A stretch of DNA of 64,000 bases from Pampus argenteus (lineage: Eukaryota; Chordata; Actinopteri; Scombriformes; Stromateidae), in assembly GCA_036937835.1 (NCBI GenBank), contig CM072876.1, positions 258,001 to 322,000 on the forward strand. The letters run 5' to 3'. Of this stretch, positions 1-14,000 are shown one piece after another; position 1 is the first letter of the stretch, and every line of letters starts with the position of its first letter. Below the pieces are notes generated by a model. That model did no database searches. It saw only the letters and a program-made list of their open reading frames with translations, and was not told where the DNA came from. Made by a program: the position numbers and the translations under genes.

Positions 1-266
1 TTGGTGTCAGTACAATCCAGGCAAATCTTCCCACCCAGGAAGTTGATGCAGCAAGCTGCCAGGCCCGTAGCAATCAGCATATGTGGTGCATACAGCACTC
101 CCTGCTCTGACATCACCTCCTGCCATTTGTGAATCTCTACTTTAAGGAATAAGCCCAGGCCAAAGAGGGTAGCACCCGTCACCACAGAGATCCAGTTGAG
201 CAGACAGAGGACCTCAGCGAGCTTCTCTCTTTCCTCCTTGGTAAAGGTCACCTTACCAACCGCCAT
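1..266 (-). CDS. peripherin-2-like (prph2/prph2l/rom1 family) photoreceptor tetraspanin, first coding exon, partial
   Basis: The minus strand opens with ATG at 266 and stays open for 88 codons to the window edge. The protein starts MAVGKVTFTKEEREKLAEVL, then a first hydrophobic segment (LLNWISVVTGATLFGLGLFL, about residues 22-41), a hydrophilic stretch, and a second hydrophobic segment ending NFLGGKICLDCTDT. This matches the N-terminus of peripherin-2/RDS (cytosolic lead, TM1, small loop, TM2 ending near GKIC-D) better than ROM1. Known role of the family: shaping and stabilising photoreceptor outer-segment disc rims. The rest of the protein, with the large cysteine-rich loop, lies left of the window. 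Family confidence is high; the exact paralogue is not resolved. Confidence 0.82.
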   Translation of the reverse strand, partial: MAVGKVTFTKEEREKLAEVLCLLNWISVVTGATLFGLGLFLKVEIHKWQEVMSEQGVLYAPHMLIATGLAACCINFLGGKICLDCTDT

Positions 267-1934
267 GTCCGTCCTCTGCTTTTTATGTGTCACGTCCACG
301 TGCCTACCGACATGGTCACAGACTGAAGTGCCTTAAGGTGCAGTACCACATGGCATGATCCCAGCAACTAATTTATTTTGCACTGCTGACAAACATTCAT
401 TTGTAGAGATAGAGGCACCAGTGAGACTATTAGTGACCTTTGTGGTTTGCTTATAGAGGGGACTGTTTTGAGTGATTGGTCTTTCCCTGACAGTCTGTTT
501 CAATCAGGTTCCACTTGCGTCTTATAGTTCCCTCCCTGTTGCCCATATTTTAGTGTTTCTGGCCCTAACTCACAAAATGACACTGACTTAAAATCCTGAC
601 ATCATCAGTTGCTCATACAGTCTGTTGTCACATCTAGTCCACAGGGATCTCAGAGGTCAGAGGTCAGGGTGGGCCTCTCTTCAAAGGAAAGAGGAAGTAG
701 AAGGCCAGTGGCTGCTTTATGCAGAGCGTCATAAGCAGCTTAGTGAGGTATTTTAGGTATTCTTGACTGCTGTCCATGACTCCAACACACAACCAGGATG
801 TTACTGCTGCAGGGAGGAAGGGGGTCAAAGTTTAACAAAACTTGTACTGATATACAGCATATACAACATAAAATAACACAGGCTGTGTGAGCATGGAGCC
901 TTTTTTCCCCCAAATGTCAGAGTTGTAAAGTAAACAGGTTTGTTCTGGAAGAAATGTTCAGAATCTGTTCAGTACAAATAATTCATGTAAAACATTCAAA
1001 ATGAAAATATTACCTGGATCAAGTTTTTCTGAGATATATGAAATTCACAGATGTTCTGGGATGACCTACCACTCAGCTTCATGGAGCTCATAAATGACAC
1101 TGAAAGAGCATCTTTCTAAAAGAAACCATCTTTGAACAGGTGTTGTATACTTTTCCCACTACCTACAAACCTTACCCACTCTTTTGTAGCCTATGCTTAT
1201 GTAAGTTGTCAGATTTAAATATAATAATAAAATAACTTCTTACCAGAAACCCCCATTTTTGTGCACAAGGCTGAAAATAATATACCCACAATGCAAAGGT
1301 TACTGTTCTCCAAGCCTTGATTACAGTCATAACAATTGAAAGATAACTCTACAATTTACAATCAAAAAGTCAGAATGAATATAAGTCATTCTGAAAATCA
1401 GGTGCAACATTGTCATGTAACTTTAAATATATGTAAGAAAAATAAAAAGGATGTTTATCTCATCTGTTATGTGAAATAAAGAACGCACTAACCTTGACTC
1501 ATATTCTGTACTGGATAAAAATGAAAGTAAAGATGAGAGAGTTGAGGTGAGTACATTAGCTGCCACCTCAGACTGTAATTCAACCAGTTCACACTCTATT
1601 GAAGATGCTGTAGAGAATTTTACCTTGATGACTTAAGGTTGTCAAACATCATATACTCGATGCTCATCTGCTTCCCTCCAGCCTCCCTTCATCTTCGGGC
1701 GGACAGTTACAGTCATGGAGCGAGTCGGGTGGTTGAGAAGAAGCTGTCATGCACTTCTAATCTCCTTTAGGATAATCAGCCTTCTAATAAGATAAGACAT
1801 CTCCAACCCCCCCCATTCACCAGCTGGACCATCAGCAGGAAGCTACATGTCCACTACAACGTTTACACTCCGCTGATTTATCAGAATTCAGATTGAGTAG
1901 AGTATACGATAAAACACACATATATTTACACTCT
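267..1934. other. 5' flank of the peripherin-like gene, no gene seen
   Basis: No supported coding exon or RNA gene is visible on either strand. The region holds the presumed promoter and 5'UTR of the minus-strand peripherin-like gene near 270-700 and AT-rich sequence beyond. A nuclear-receptor-like direct repeat is listed separately. Confidence 0.5.
654..666 (+). promoter_or_regulatory. DR1 nuclear-receptor half-site pair upstream of the peripherin-like gene
   Basis: AGGTCA-G-AGGTCA is a perfect direct repeat of the nuclear receptor half-site with one-base spacing, 388-400 bases upstream of the ATG. DR1 elements bind RXR, COUP-TF and HNF4 class receptors, and the photoreceptor receptor NR2E3 uses a related DR1. 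The function here is inferred from the motif alone. Confidence 0.3.
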
Positions 1935-2155
1935 GGGGCTCTACTGGAATATATGTGCATGGTTTCCAGTTAAAAACTGCTTATTTATCTTATACGAGCC
2001 CCTTCTGTAGCCCCTCTGTTTTAGCTCCTGTCTCTTTAAGGCCCACCTCCTAATGAGCCCGCTCTGTTCTGATTGGTCAGCTTCAGAACGCCTCCTCCGG
2101 CTGCAGACGCTACATAAACAAACTATAGTAGCAGGATTTCAGTTCTTTTTCTCCT
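1935..2155 (+). repeat. dispersed repeat, copy A (CCAAT/TATA-bearing family)
   Basis: This stretch matches 20588-20768, with the shared order GCTCTACTGGAATAT, CCCCTTCTGTAGCCCCTCTG, CTGTCTCTTTAAGG, GATTGGTCAGCTTCAG and AAACAAACTATAGTAGCAGG. The TATA-like block of copy B reads TACATAAA here. It is a mobile or mobilised repeat of unknown class. Confidence 0.6.
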
Positions 2156-2652
2156 TCTTTACTCCAAATTTCAACTTCTCAAATGGACCTGCTCTGAAGT
2201 AAAACACTTAACGGCTTTTCTTAAAGGACCATTAGCCGATTTTACACTTTATCTGAATTAGGGATATAGTGTGAAATACTCTCTGTCTCTGGGGTGCAGC
2301 TTCAAACCAGTGATGTCTTTGGTTCTTGGAAGATCTGCTGCTGTTTCCTGTAGTGGTGCCTTCAATAACGGTAAAATGTGGGTCTTCCAATACACTCCCA
2401 TCTACCATGTAATGCCAGTGATAGGGGAAAACAGACACCGAAATATCATACTACTAAACTATCATACTACTAGCTGAATCTAATACAAAAAACAACTACC
2501 TTTATATGATGTCCTAACATGCTGTGGGATCAGACAAAACCGAGCATGCAGTGGAAGGCTGCCCAGTGTTCGACAGGAGAAACAACAACAAGGGTTAGGG
2601 TTAGATGTTATTGTCACTGTGAGCATCATGGAGAATATTCAAATTGTGTGTT

Positions 2653-2687
<35 letters not shown>

Positions 2688-3600
2688 ACACAGACTGTTG
2701 GTCCTGTATGTGGTTTTAATGTGAAACAGAACAGACGTGCAAACATTTCTGTACAAACAACATGCACATGTAACCACAGTTACAGACAGTAAATGTGTTT
2801 CTATTTACATTAGATCAAATAAATAGGAGGTACAGTGGTCGACTGAGAGGATGAGTGATCACAGAGTTACAGGTTCAAGTCCCGAATCGGCCGATGTGCC
2901 AGGGAGCAAGGTCTCTAACCCTAACCTATCTCACTAATTTATTATATTAAGCTGGTCTGGATAGAAGACAAACAGCTGGTTTGCATTGAAACAAAATTAA
3001 ATTAAACTAAATAAATGAATAATAATAAAAGGTTTCAATAATCTGAGCACATACATTATAAAAACTACAAGGCACGGAAACAAAGAAAAAAGACCATTAA
3101 TGTATAATCAACAAATTCATCATTTGTATATAGAGTATAATAGTATAGGTATTTTTTTAATTCATGAATTAATTTTATTATTTATTTATTTGACCATTTT
3201 TAAAAATCATTCACTTATTTTTGAGCAGGTTTGGTTGTCTGTACATCTAAATGCTTGTAGTTTAGATTCACTAAGACAGTTTAGACAGTTTTCTTAAGTC
3301 AAACTGCTGAAAATTGAAGGATCAATTTAATGTTTAGTGAAATCAGTCTTGTTAACTAATCAATGAATCTGTAATTGATCCTGTAGTCAGCTGGTTAGGA
3401 CAGAGATCAAACCTGGTCACCAATCAATGCAACCAGCAGCTGTTGGTCAACAAATGGCTCTAAAGCTAGCTGCTGCTAAAATCACAGATGGTGTCATGCA
3501 AAAATGTTTTTGCATTTTCCTCTTAAATCTTTTTTCCTGTCAAGTTTATTTTTATAACTGTCAGATTCAGAAGATTCTCTTTCTATAACTGCAAAAAACA
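2156..3600. other. intergenic, AT-rich, no gene seen
   Basis: This lies between the peripherin-like promoter and the plekhg3 3' end. It contains a CA microsatellite at 2655-2685 and a weak tRNA-like B-box (GGTTCAAGTCC, 2871-2881) that may mark a decayed SINE. Short ORFs here have no recognisable domain. Confidence 0.45.
2655..2685. repeat. (CA)n microsatellite
   Basis: Uninterrupted AC dinucleotides. Confidence 0.95.
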
Positions 3601-4227
3601 CATAAACTGTTTGTTTCTTGATGAATGTTGATGTTTTATTAATTACACTATGGTTTTAAATCTGTACAGTGAAGTAAGCCTCTGCTGTAACAACAAGACC
3701 GAACTTTTAATGTAGTGATGAGTCCCCAAATTTTCATTTTCACTGAAAACACACAACACAACAGTCTGTACAAAAAGGTGCAGAGAGGAAGTTACTTCTA
3801 TTGAAATTTGTTTTCTCATTAACTTGAGAGTGATTTTTGCATCTTTACATAAGAATCTGTGGAGATCATGAAAGATATTTTGTCTTTTGAAACACTTGTT
3901 TTCTTGAAATGGAGATAAATATAATTATGTAGTCTGTAATTATATAAAATGGGTTTCATTATTATTATTATTTCTCCACATTTAAATATTTTTTGTCGAG
4001 CTATAGACATCAAATGCTGGCAGGTTTTATTTATACATATATTATTACTTAAAATAATTACAAATAATTATTTTATAATCACAGGAAATAGAGCAGAATT
4101 TGGTCTTTTACTCAGGCTGAACACTAATTACAGAATTAAAGCATGAACATGACGTCTTCATGTTCATAATTTCAGAGCTTTGATGTGATATCTTACTGTT
4201 TCATTAAAAAGTTCAGGAACTGTTTAT
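3601..4227 (-). other. plekhg3: plekhg3 3'UTR with candidate poly(A) signal
   Basis: This is AT-rich sequence downstream of the plekhg3 stop codon. On the minus strand AATAAA occurs at 3635-3640, which would give a 3'UTR of about 0.6 kb. Another AATAAA overlaps the stop codon (4223-4228) and is probably incidental. The extent is inferred. Confidence 0.4.
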
Positions 4228-7200
4228 TCAGCTCAAGCTCTGGAACTTTTCTCTTAGATTTTTCACGATGCTCTGCTGTCCAGCCTCCATCTTTGTTTTC
4301 TGGGACTCGTAATCTTGATCATCAGAGGACGCTGCCATCACGTCAAGCTCTTGAGGCCTCACCAGCTCCGTTTTGACTTTCACTTCCTCCCTCTGTTTAT
4401 ACTCATCTGACTCCTGATAGACACGGCAGCGATCGATGACGGCCATGATGGAGATCTTTTCCCTGCTAGTCGGTGAACGGATCTGAACGTAGGCGTCGTC
4501 TTCTTTGGATTCTTTGGTCGTTTTCTCAGACTCAGACTCTGGAAGCTTCTCCATGACAATGATCTTGTGTTCGGGGTCGTTCGATAGCAGCGCCTCGGCT
4601 GCGACGTAGTAACTGCTGTAGTTGCTGTTAGCAACATGACCCTCAAGCTTCTGCAGCTTGCTCATCTCAGTTCCACTTAGCCGGGGGTCCAGAGAATTGG
4701 CTCTGTAGAGTCTTTTGCAGCGTTCGTCTTGACTGATAAGAGGAATGCATGGAGGAACCTCACCGGAGACTCCATCAGAGAGAAGGAGGCTGGAGGAGTA
4801 ACTGGAGTGTCTCCTCAGACCACCATCAAACATCTGCTCCGGGATAGAGTGACTACGGCTAACAGCATTTTTCTTTGAGCAGCTGTGGTCCGAGTATTTG
4901 GTGCGGAGCTCTCGGACGTCGGGCCAGTTGAAGCCTTCGGTGGGAGGAGGACTAAGGGGGCTACGGGAGCGAGCCCGGCCTGGGGAGCTGCAGGGGAAGC
5001 CCGGGCTCACCTGGTCTATGGGACTCAGGGGAAGAGAAGGTCCAAGGTTCTGAGAAATCAACATCAAATTCAGGTTGGGCTTACCTGCAAAACAAAAGAC
5101 AGATCAGTTTAGAACAAACAGACAATGTGTCAAATGTATGCAAATCAAGAAACCATCTCCTTTGGACTCTATAGAAGGACGTGAAAAAACAGGAGATAAA
5201 TAGGACGTTTTAGTACCTAAACTCTCCTTCTCCTCCACTACACAGGGTAAGCTCTTCTTTCTGATCAGAACACCCTGGCTTCGCTGTCGGACCACTGGTT
5301 TGGCTGTTTTGATTCGCTGGCTGTACTGACGGGCCAAATGGAGTACTTTGCTCTTCGCCTTGTCAACGTCATCCAACTGGTTGGACTCCTCGCTTGGCTT
5401 TTCCCTTTCTGCCTCTGCCTTCAGCTGGGCAATCCGAGAAACTGGAGCCCTGGGGACTATGGACTCTTTTACCTTCAGACTTACTGTCCGGGTCACCGCC
5501 GAGGCTTTGAGGGGTGACGGACTGGTGGATTCCTCTGTGATGGTGCTGAGGTCAGACGCGCTACTCTCCCAGTCACAGATCCTGCTTGTGGTCTTATTTG
5601 TGTCCAGAAGGCCCTCGCTGATTGCTCTGCAAATTTTTGAAGGCTCCCGAGATCGACTTTGGGATCTGGTGATCTGTTGCTCCATCGCCTGCCAGATCTT
5701 GATCATTTCAGATGAAGGCCTGAACTCTTCATCCTTAGATGGATTATCTTGCATGCTTTGAGATCTGGACCCGTCAACTGTGTTGAAAGCTGAATCTTCA
5801 GCTTCTGTGCTTCTCTGATCTGACTTAAAAGAGTCCAGAAAATGACTTGACACCATGTGATTGTGTGTTTCCAAGGGTAACACTGAGTGTAGCTCCACTG
5901 AGGGAGGGTCAAGACTCAAGGATGAGGTGAAGGGATTGGTCTGGATGGTGTCATCCTTTGGGATGTTGTTGAGCCGGCTGACAGAATTCCTGACTAGCCC
6001 TGTTGGGATGTACGTCAGGCTTTCTCTGCGCTGCAGGCTGAAGGTTGTGTCCTGGTTCTCGGCATTCTCGTAGTAACTCTTGATCTTCCCGATAAGCATC
6101 TGGTCCTGCTTGGACAGAATGGAGTCCCGCCTTCGCCGAATGCCTCGTCTAGCATCAAAGAGACTGTCGTCCTGAGGAGACAGCAGGGTCAAATCTGTGA
6201 TACCGAAGGTTTCAGCACGATCAGAACAGACACTGCTGAGCAGTAAAGGTCGGTCAATGGGTTCAGCACTAAGGCTGAGGCTGCTGCCAGTCCTGCTGGG
6301 TAAACGCGGTGAAGTGCAGCCCGGGGAGCGGGCACCATCCTGACCCAGGCTGCTTCGCTTGACGCTATTGGTGAAGTGCTGAGCAATGACACTAGCTTTG
6401 TCCAGGACAGATGAAGGGAGAATGCTGCTGGCTTCACACTCCTTCTCTGCTGCCTCCTTTTCGCCCTCCTCGTCCTCAGAGGATTCTCCGCTGCTTAAAG
6501 TTTTTGCATCTGAATCAGGAGTAGCAGAGGACGGTTCCTCTGTGGGCTCTGGATCTCCTTCAGGTTTTAGCTCTTCTGTCCCTTGAGGACACACTGAAAT
6601 CCTCGAAGGTGAAGCAGACAAACTGTCCAAAGCAGGAGGAGGTTCTGGTTCAAGGTTTTCTGTCGGCTCAGAGTCTGAAATCTTCTCCCTGGAGAAATCT
6701 TCTCCTGTAGAAGGCTACACAGTAAGAAAGTCCAAAACAGGAGAATTAATTAAAACTGGAAAATATCCTCTGAACTGTTTGATAACTTCATCATTATCTG
6801 CTTTGAAAGAAATAGGAATAGCTGTGCTGGAAAATGTTTAAGTGTGTAAAGGTTACAGTGACACAAAGAATACAGTATTTTCCGGACTATAAGCCGCTAC
6901 TTTTTTCCCATACTTTGAACAATGCGGCTTATACACAGGTGCGGCTTTTCTATAAATTTTTCTTCAGCCCACAGTGTGTGTGTGTGTGTGTGCGCGCGCG
7001 CAGGCCGCAGTCATTGACAGAGCTGCTCTGTCACAGGTATATAATATTATTACACTCTCACCCCATCAAAATGGAAAACCCACGAAGCAATTCCTATGAT
7101 GCAGCTTTTAAGTTGAATGCCATCGATCTGATTATCCGTGAAGTAAACAGTAAGGACACGTAAGCTTGCCGTTAATGAATCTATGCCATAGATTCATTAA

Positions 7201-10200
7201 CAGCAAGCTGACGTGCAGCCGCGGTGAGACGATATGTGATGAAGATTATCTAACGCTGTTCAACTCCGACACTGAAGAGGACGACTTCAGTGTCTTCAGT
7301 GTGCAGAAGTAATGAAGTGACAGTGGTTTGGTGTTCATTAACTTAGTTTTAGTGCACAGGAGGAAGATGAATAAAACCATCAATGACTTTTCTGTTTTGT
7401 TTATCAGCACTTTTATTGTTGCATTTATTGCGGCACTGATCCGAAACAATCAGTTCAGTTATATGAATAAACTTATTTCTCAGCCTGGATATCGGCGGAT
7501 TTAGTCCGGTGCGGCTTATATGTGACTAAATATATATTTCATTCAAATTTTAGTGGATGCAGCTTATATTTAGGTGCGCTCTATAGTCCGGAAAATACGG
7601 TAGACAGAATAAACATACAATAAACAGTTTAAAGATCAATGTTGTTATTTACCTGCTCACATCTTGGTTCATCTAGCTCCTTCTCTTCAGGAGGTCGTCC
7701 ATTTTCTTTGTTATAGCCGTTACCTGCATCTGCCTCCTTCAACAAAACAAAGAACCAAAGGAGAAATAAACCTTCAAACCAAATTAAATCTTAGACATCT
7801 ACAGATCAGATGGAAGTTTTCTGTTTCAATATTTTATATAATGAACTCCTCTCATATTTTTGAAGGGTCACTTCATCCAAACCACATTCTCCTGCAGAAT
7901 CAATGTCCTGCCTTTTTTTTGGATAATCTACAGATGTACCTCAGATGTACTTTTAGTATACTTTGAGCTTCACAAACTAAATCCAATCATCATTTCCAAG
8001 TGAAGAAACCTCAGAGACAGATACCTCAAAACCTCAGCAAATAAAAGTATCTTCATGATCAGATACCACATGAGGTAAGAGAGAAAATATGCTTCCTATT
8101 GTGTGAACTGACCCTTTATTACAGACAGCAACTATCTCAAACAACAGACAAATCCTGTGCAGCAGCAGCTTTGCAAAATATCAGCATGAATAAACAAACA
8201 AGCCAAATTCATAGATGAGCCTGTAAAACAAAAAAACCCCATGCAAATAAATGAAGCACCATGGCAACAAAATGAGGCAGCAGCAAACAACTGAACACAA
8301 CCTGCAAACACTCAGTTATGTTTTGTGTTCAGCCTATACGCTGCAGAAGCCGCAGATGTCTGGAGAAGCTCAAATAAAAGCAAAACCAGAAAAAAGTCAC
8401 AAACCACATTTATAATGTTTCTGATTCTAGAAAGGGACAACTCTGTATTTTGGTCACTGCAGCAGTGATTGTGGTGGCACAAACTGTGCATTTATCAAAA
8501 TGAGTACCTGATACTGTACTGTGTTTCGTACAGAAAGATAGCAGTGTGACCCTGAGGTAAAGCCACACAGCAGCTCATGTGTTTCAATGAAGCTAGCAAT
8601 TCTGCCTGCTTTCAGTCTTTGTGCTATGTTAAGCACAATGACTGTTAACAACCCTGCTATCACACTTGTGTGCTAAGCGAGGCTAAACTTTAAGTCTTTG
8701 TTATATTAAATCAGACTGTTCCTTTAACTAAAAGACTAAAAGCAGAACCTTGAATTTGATTTCTCAATCTGACGTTTGCTTTTTAAAGTGCATATTTATG
8801 ATCAGACACAGTCCTGTGACCATTTAGCATGTTGACCCCAAACATGCAGCTGATATTAGTTCCACACATGAAGCTCATGCAGCAGATAATTGAGAGCTCC
8901 GGAGCGGCAGTGGCTGTAAGTTATTGATGAGAAGAGCGGGGAGCACCGTTATCTATGACTTCAGTATATTACGGAGCTAGAGTAGGGCAGCCATGTTGCA
9001 GGACACATGAAGAAGACCCAGCTGGCATCAGAAAGCCTCACCGTCACCATGGCGACCCCTATTGACAGCAGAGCCTGGGCTCTGAAGTGCCAGCAGGAGA
9101 TGGCAGCAAGTAATGAGCTGGCGAAGTCAGCTACCTGGTCGTCCTTCAGCAGGATGTCATCATAGTCACTGTCCTCCACCGCCTGAAAAGACAACCTGCC
9201 CTCCTCTTCATCCTCCTCTTGTTCCTCACTGCAGCTCAGTTGCAGCAGAGTCTTCTTCTTCCTGCGGCCCTCATCCTTCTCCTCAGTGGGCCATTCTGCC
9301 TCAGACTCACCCAATGTGCTGCTGACGGCAGGCTGCAGAGAGCATGTCTCCCTTGGTACCTGATCACTGTCCGAGTACTGCAGGATGTCACACACGTCAC
9401 ACACTGCTGCTCGGCTTTCTGATCTTTGACTTTTCTGTCTACTTGTGTTTTCTACAACGACGGTTGATGTAACAGTAATTGAAGCATTCATCTGCACCGC
9501 AACAGTTACAGGAACATCAGATACTCCTACAGAGAGTTATGCATTCTCAGTTATTTGTAGGCTTCATGATGCTAGGCTAGTGAGTTTCTTCCAGTCTACA
9601 CTTAGTCAACACTAAAAGTGTTTGTTACCTCAATCTAACCTGCTTGGGTAATATGTTTTATATGTTAGCTTTGAGTTAATCTATTTGGTTATTGTATATA
9701 ATTTAGAGAAATCTTAAGATGTATGTACAGTGATTTAAGAACATCTGTGGTGTTCGTTAGTTTTCTCATACCCTTCATAATTTTCTCTGAGGTACGAAAG
9801 AGTTCAGAGCTGTCGTATGAGTCCTGAATAGCTCCTCTCTGCCTTCTGCCAATTATGTCCTAATCTATATCAATTTGGACTAATATTATTTATAGTTATA
9901 ATTATAATTATTTATTTTTTATTAATTTTAAATAAAAACTAAAACAAATTTAATGTGAAGTTCATCATGGCTGGGAGGGTTATATTGTCATATTTTTTGC
10001 AGCAGCTTCTACATGAAAGTATATTACCATATCATATCATACATCACATATAAACTTCATGGGTGATGGTGGTTTAATTGCAGCATAGGAGGCTGATTTA
10101 CCATAACACACGTACCTTTAAAGGGGCTGTGAGTCCGTCAGCAGGACGAGCAGCAGAAGAAAAAGAAGAACAGACGTGATTTATATTTATAATATTCATT

Positions 10201-11002
10201 CATGTCATTTGATCAGACTGGTTTCAACACATTCAGGACATATGGTCGGTCTTCATCACTTCAGCATCATCTTGTGACAGTGAAGTCTATTTTTCAGTCA
10301 CATAATCTGGGACGGTGTTGGATTTTGTTCACATGCTGCAGCTCTTGTTTAGCTTTGATAACTTTGTATCTGTTGTTTTACAGAGCTGCCATGTTTGTTT
10401 GGGGTGTTTGTTAGCTCTTCCTGCTAGACAAACTGCAGAAAGTGTTTCTGAACCTCAGATGTCAGACTCATACTGAATGTAAAAGGCAGCGCACAATAAT
10501 GGTGATGAAAACAAAATAAAAACAGAAAAACCCTGACTGAAGTTAAACTAATAAAATGACGATTATTTAGGATTTTGAACATTAAAACATTTTAAAAAGA
10601 TGACAGAGAGGAAGCTGAAATATTTCTACCTTTAGTACTCTTCAGGATCTGTTTGGTCGGCTCTGAAAAGGGAACATAAACAGATGAAACTAGAAATGTG
10701 TGGAACATACTGAGAGAAAAAAAAGCAGGTGTTTAGTGTGTTCACCTGACTGTCGTCGTCCCTGGCGACCGTCAGACTGACGGTCCAGACCTTTGTTCAG
10801 CCGTTCAGGACTGTAACGATACCGTGGGGGGTCTGAAGGAAACAGCAGCAGGTTAAATACTCGGCTGTCTTTAGAAATTAAAGTCCGGATCTGGTGACAT
10901 TTAATGTCATTTTCTTCTGTTTTTAATACACACATTAAATAACAATTACTCACATATAGAATCCATTTCCAAGATGGCCTCCTTAGCCTGAAACAACAAA
11001 TG

Positions 11003-11058
<56 letters not shown>

Positions 11059-14000
11059 GTGTTACTGCTGTTTATACTGTGTTGATGTTCTGACCTTCTG
11101 TGGGATGATGGCTTGGTGGTTTTCCAGAATGATGCGTTTGATGTGATGAGCCCACAGCTTCTTCTCTTCCACCGTCTTTGCCTGAAACGAAAACAACACA
11201 TTTATTTATTTATTTCCAGTGAGCAATGGATTTTATCAATTTGAAGATTAAATTAAGTGCCAATTTTTCTTCATGTCCCAAAAATGAGAGCTGAAATTTT
11301 AATTTACATTTTTTAAGGTGATTAAATATGTTAAATCTTAAATCCAGTGAGGGTGACAGTGTCTGATAATGTGGTTTCCCTCTGCTGATCACAGACAGAA
11401 AACGACAACATATTTCAGATTTTAAAGAGCACACTGCAGTAAATGTTGGCAGGTAACAAACATCTCACCTGGACGGTGTGAGGCTGTTTGGGGTGTTTGT
11501 AATGAGTCACGCTGAAGCTCAGAGAGTCTTTGGCACTCTCGATCAGCATCATGGTGGAACACTGAAAACACAGAGAAACAGATTTATTGTTCGAGTGTGT
11601 CTGATTTCAAGCAGGAAGCCTTTAATAAACAGTTAATTTCAGTTATAACGTGAAACAATCCTCCAGCATTAAATTAGGAATGAAACTAACAATCATTTTC
11701 ACGATAGACTAGTTTGAAGTTTATTGTTATTTGAAAATCCCAAATTGACATTTAAATGTTTTGTTTCATCTGATAGTAACAGACTTAAAGAAAAAAAAAC
11801 TAACATTTTAACATTGGCTCATCATTTCAGCTGTTTTTCATTAGTATGTATTTGAATTCGAATTCATGTTTTTTGATATTGGTAAATAAATCTTGTATGC
11901 TTTGCTTCAGTGTTTCATTTGTCTGCAATCTTTCATACTTTGTGTTTTACTATCTGTCTGAACTGTAAAGCAGGTGCTGTATGTGCTTTGTATTTGTTCC
12001 TCACAGAGATGTGCGTCTTGTACACATAGTGTTCTCCGCGGCGTTTGGTGATGAGCAACATGCGCTCAAACAGGAAGAGCGTTCTCTCGTTTTTGGCTCG
12101 ATGAACTTTGAAGGTTCCCTCTAGAACCAGCTCCCCATACGTGGTAAGGTCCGGACCTTTCCAGTTCAGCAGCAAAGACTGAACCTCCTGTAAAAACACA
12201 AACATATTCATAGACACAAAGAGCTTTATGTAGTTTTATCTCCTTCAGTGTAGGACCTCTACTGGAAATCTGCTGAGCAGTTACCTTATAAAACAGATAG
12301 TTAACCTCAAGTGTGAAGATCTATTTTTGAAGCTTAACTAGCACATTTCAGGAGCAAGACCACACCTCAACCACGCCCCCACCCTGTTCCTCCTTCTGTT
12401 GTTTCTCTCGTTCCTCTTTTTTCGTGGGATCCTGAGGGGGTTTGACAGTAAAGCCAGAACTGAACCTCTCTTTTCTTCACTCAAAACTTTTATTTTCAAC
12501 TCTTTTGTCATGGTCAATAGTCATTATTTGATTCCAATTATTAATGAGGTACTACTGGCACTGTTTCTGGTGTCCAGTTGGTCTTATTGCAACAGGATAG
12601 ATGAACACAGCAGTGGTTTTTATACTTTTACTCCCTAAACAAGCTTTAGTTCAGGTGATCACCTGCTCAGTACCTCATTAAGGAGAATGAGGTGTGTTTG
12701 TGTTGGAATCGAAAGACTGTCATACATGCACACATGTTGATTTCAGAAAAACTACTTCTATAAACAAACACGTCTTGTGTAAATGTATTCATGTGATCAT
12801 TGTGTGAATCTGTGTGTGGGTGTGTGACTGACCTGCAGTCTGACGGCATGTTCATGTTTCCTCTTCATGTCATTGATGTACCAGGCCACTCCTGTCATGG
12901 TGTAGATGGCCTCCTCCACTACCTCATACCCCTCCTCCTCAGGATCAAAGTGTTTTGCTATTTCCTAAACATCATCATCAATGAGGCAAGTCAGACTAAT
13001 AAAGTGAGTGAGTGTCCAACTGATATGAAATGTAAATTTTTCCTACAGCAACATATTTGCTCTGTCTTGTGTTTATTTGTACAATATACACTATATTGCC
13101 AAAAGTATTTGACCACCCATCCAAATGATCAGAATCAGGTGTCCTAATCACTTGGCCCGGCCACAGGTGTATAAAATCAAGCGCTTAGGCATGGAGACTG
13201 TTTCTACAAACATTTGTGAAAGAATGGGTCGGTCTCAGGAGCTCAGTGATTTCTAGTGAGGAACTGTCATTGGATGCCACCTGTGCAACAAATCCAGTCG
13301 TGAAATTTCCTCGCTCCTAAATATTCCAAAGTCAACTGTCGGCTTTATTATTATTATTATTATATATATATATATTATATTATTATAAGAAAATGGAAGA
13401 GTTTGGGAACAACAGCAACTCAGCCATGAAGTGGTAGGCCACGTAAACTGACAGAGAGGGGTCAGTGGATGCTGAAGTTCATAGTGCAAAGAGGTTGCCG
13501 ACTTTCTGCACAGTCAGTTGCTACAGAGCTCCAAACTTCATGTGACCTTCAAATTAGCCCACATACAGTACGCAGAGAGCTTCATGGAACGGGTTTCCAT
13601 GGCGAGCAGCTGCATCTAAGACATACATCACCAAGTCCAATGCAAAGCGTCAGATGCAGTGGTGTAAAACACGTCGCCACTGGACTCTAGAGCAGTGGAG
13701 ACGCGTTCTCTGGAGTGATGATTCGTGCTTTTCCATCTGGCAATCTGATGGACGAGTCTGGGTTTGGAGGTTGCCAGGACAACGTTACATTTCGGACTGC
13801 ATTGTGCCGAGTGTGAAATTTGGTGGAGGAGGAATTATGGTGTGGGGTTGTTTTTCAGGAGTTGGGCTTGGCCCCTTAGTTCCAGTGAAAGGAGCTTTAA
13901 ATGCTGCAGGACACCAAAACATTTCCTCTTCATCCTCTTCCAACGTGACTGTGCACCAGTGCACAAAGCAAGGTCCATAAAGACAGATGACAGAGTCTGG

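Noticed and set aside
2825..2930. tRNA gene suggested by GGTTCAAGTCC
   Set aside because: No cloverleaf can be drawn by eye; at most a decayed SINE.
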